Source of the DNA: Pectinophora gossypiella
Lineage: Eukaryota > Arthropoda > Insecta > Lepidoptera > Gelechiidae
Assembly (NCBI RefSeq): GCF_024362695.1
Contig: NC_065427.1
Location: forward strand, 372,001 to 436,000
Length of the DNA: 64,000 nt
Reading direction: 5' to 3'
A model generated the notes under the pieces. That model saw only the letters and a program-made list of their open reading frames with translations. It was not told the DNA's origin and searched no databases. Below are positions 63,619 to 64,000 of this stretch, one piece after another. Positions within the stretch are counted from its first letter, which is position 1. Each line of letters begins with the position of its first letter. The translations under genes and the position numbers were made by a program.

Positions 63619-63963
63619 AGACACCATCTAATTTTATTATAAGTTACACCTGTCATTTTCTTATCCACCGAAAAGGAAAGGGACGGATGATTCAGAGTTG
63701 TTAATTTTAAAAATAATGAGTGAATGAATAACCCGGACGAATCAAATAGGTATCTACTTGGTATGCAAACCGTTTGACGTGCGCTGACAACTTAATTCTG
63801 TAAGGTTGTTAGCCAATGGAAAATTTTTAGTGGGTTGTTTTAGATTTGTGCCTAAAATTGACGTATGTTCCATAAATTTTATGTCCGTCGATTACCCATC
63901 CCGTTCCCTTTCGGCGGATAAGAAAATGACAGATATAACTTAAAATGAAATTAGATGGTGTCT
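63619..63963. mobile_element. Long-TIR non-autonomous element
   Basis: 345 bp. The outermost 16 bp are perfect inverted repeats (AGACACCATCTAATTT), and similarity between arms continues for about 70 bp ('ctgtcattttcttatccacc' against its inverse with 'cgccgaaagggaacggg'). There is no coding sequence in the short centre. A partial arm of the family is at 33013-33062. The flanking target duplication is not clear. Confidence 0.85.
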
Positions 63964-64000
63964 ATGTCTTGGCCAGATCGTAGAATTGATCATTTCATAA

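Overview
The window looks like an accessory, transposon-dense stretch of a moth or butterfly nuclear genome. It is AT-rich. It carries many copies of tRNA-derived SINEs and short non-autonomous repeats of kinds I associate with Lepidoptera, three long non-LTR retrotransposons (LINEs), and a complete env-bearing Ty3/gypsy element of the errantivirus type. I recognise no single-copy host gene and no intact cellular tRNA or rRNA gene. Every long open frame belongs to a retroelement. Most other open frames are short and unrelated to anything I recognise.

Layout. Bases 1-6400 hold SINEs and LINE 3' ends. LINE-1 (about 6440-11380, + strand) has intact ORF1 and ORF2 and a CA-rich 3' UTR. Bases 11380-14130 are repeat debris, including a G-run cluster and a tandem pair of tiny LINE tails. 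LINE-3 (about 14135-18960, - strand) has intact ORF1 and ORF2 and ends in a (TTTGAA)n-type tail; truncated copies of its 3' end lie at 1-170 and 24505-24710. Bases 19000-36880 are a mosaic of SINEs, TIR elements and LINE tails, often nested with visible target-site duplications. LINE-2 (about 36890-41700, - strand) is a relative of LINE-1 whose ORF2 is broken by one in-frame stop. Bases 41700-52048 are more mosaic, including a TIR element at 48751-48949 whose empty site is kept next to it.

The errantivirus-type provirus (52053-59973) has two 302-bp LTRs that I read as identical, a tRNA-Ser primer binding site, open gag, pol and env frames, and a 4-bp AAGT target duplication. It is the youngest and most complete element here. 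Gag and pol overlap in a -1 relation with a slippery heptamer in the overlap. Env overlaps the end of pol and finishes inside the 3' LTR. Bases 59978-64000 return to SINEs and a long-TIR element at the right edge.

How the parts work together. Each LINE encodes an ORF1 RNA-binding or chaperone-type protein and an ORF2 endonuclease/reverse transcriptase. LINE-1 and LINE-2 share an ORF1 C-terminal domain resembling the baculovirus FP25K-type domain. LINE-3 ORF1 instead ends in an SGNH-esterase-like fold without an evident Asp-His pair. The SINEs share one tRNA-like head and body but carry two different 3' ends, which suggests two different LINE partners supplied in trans. Element boundaries given as 'about' are estimates by eye.
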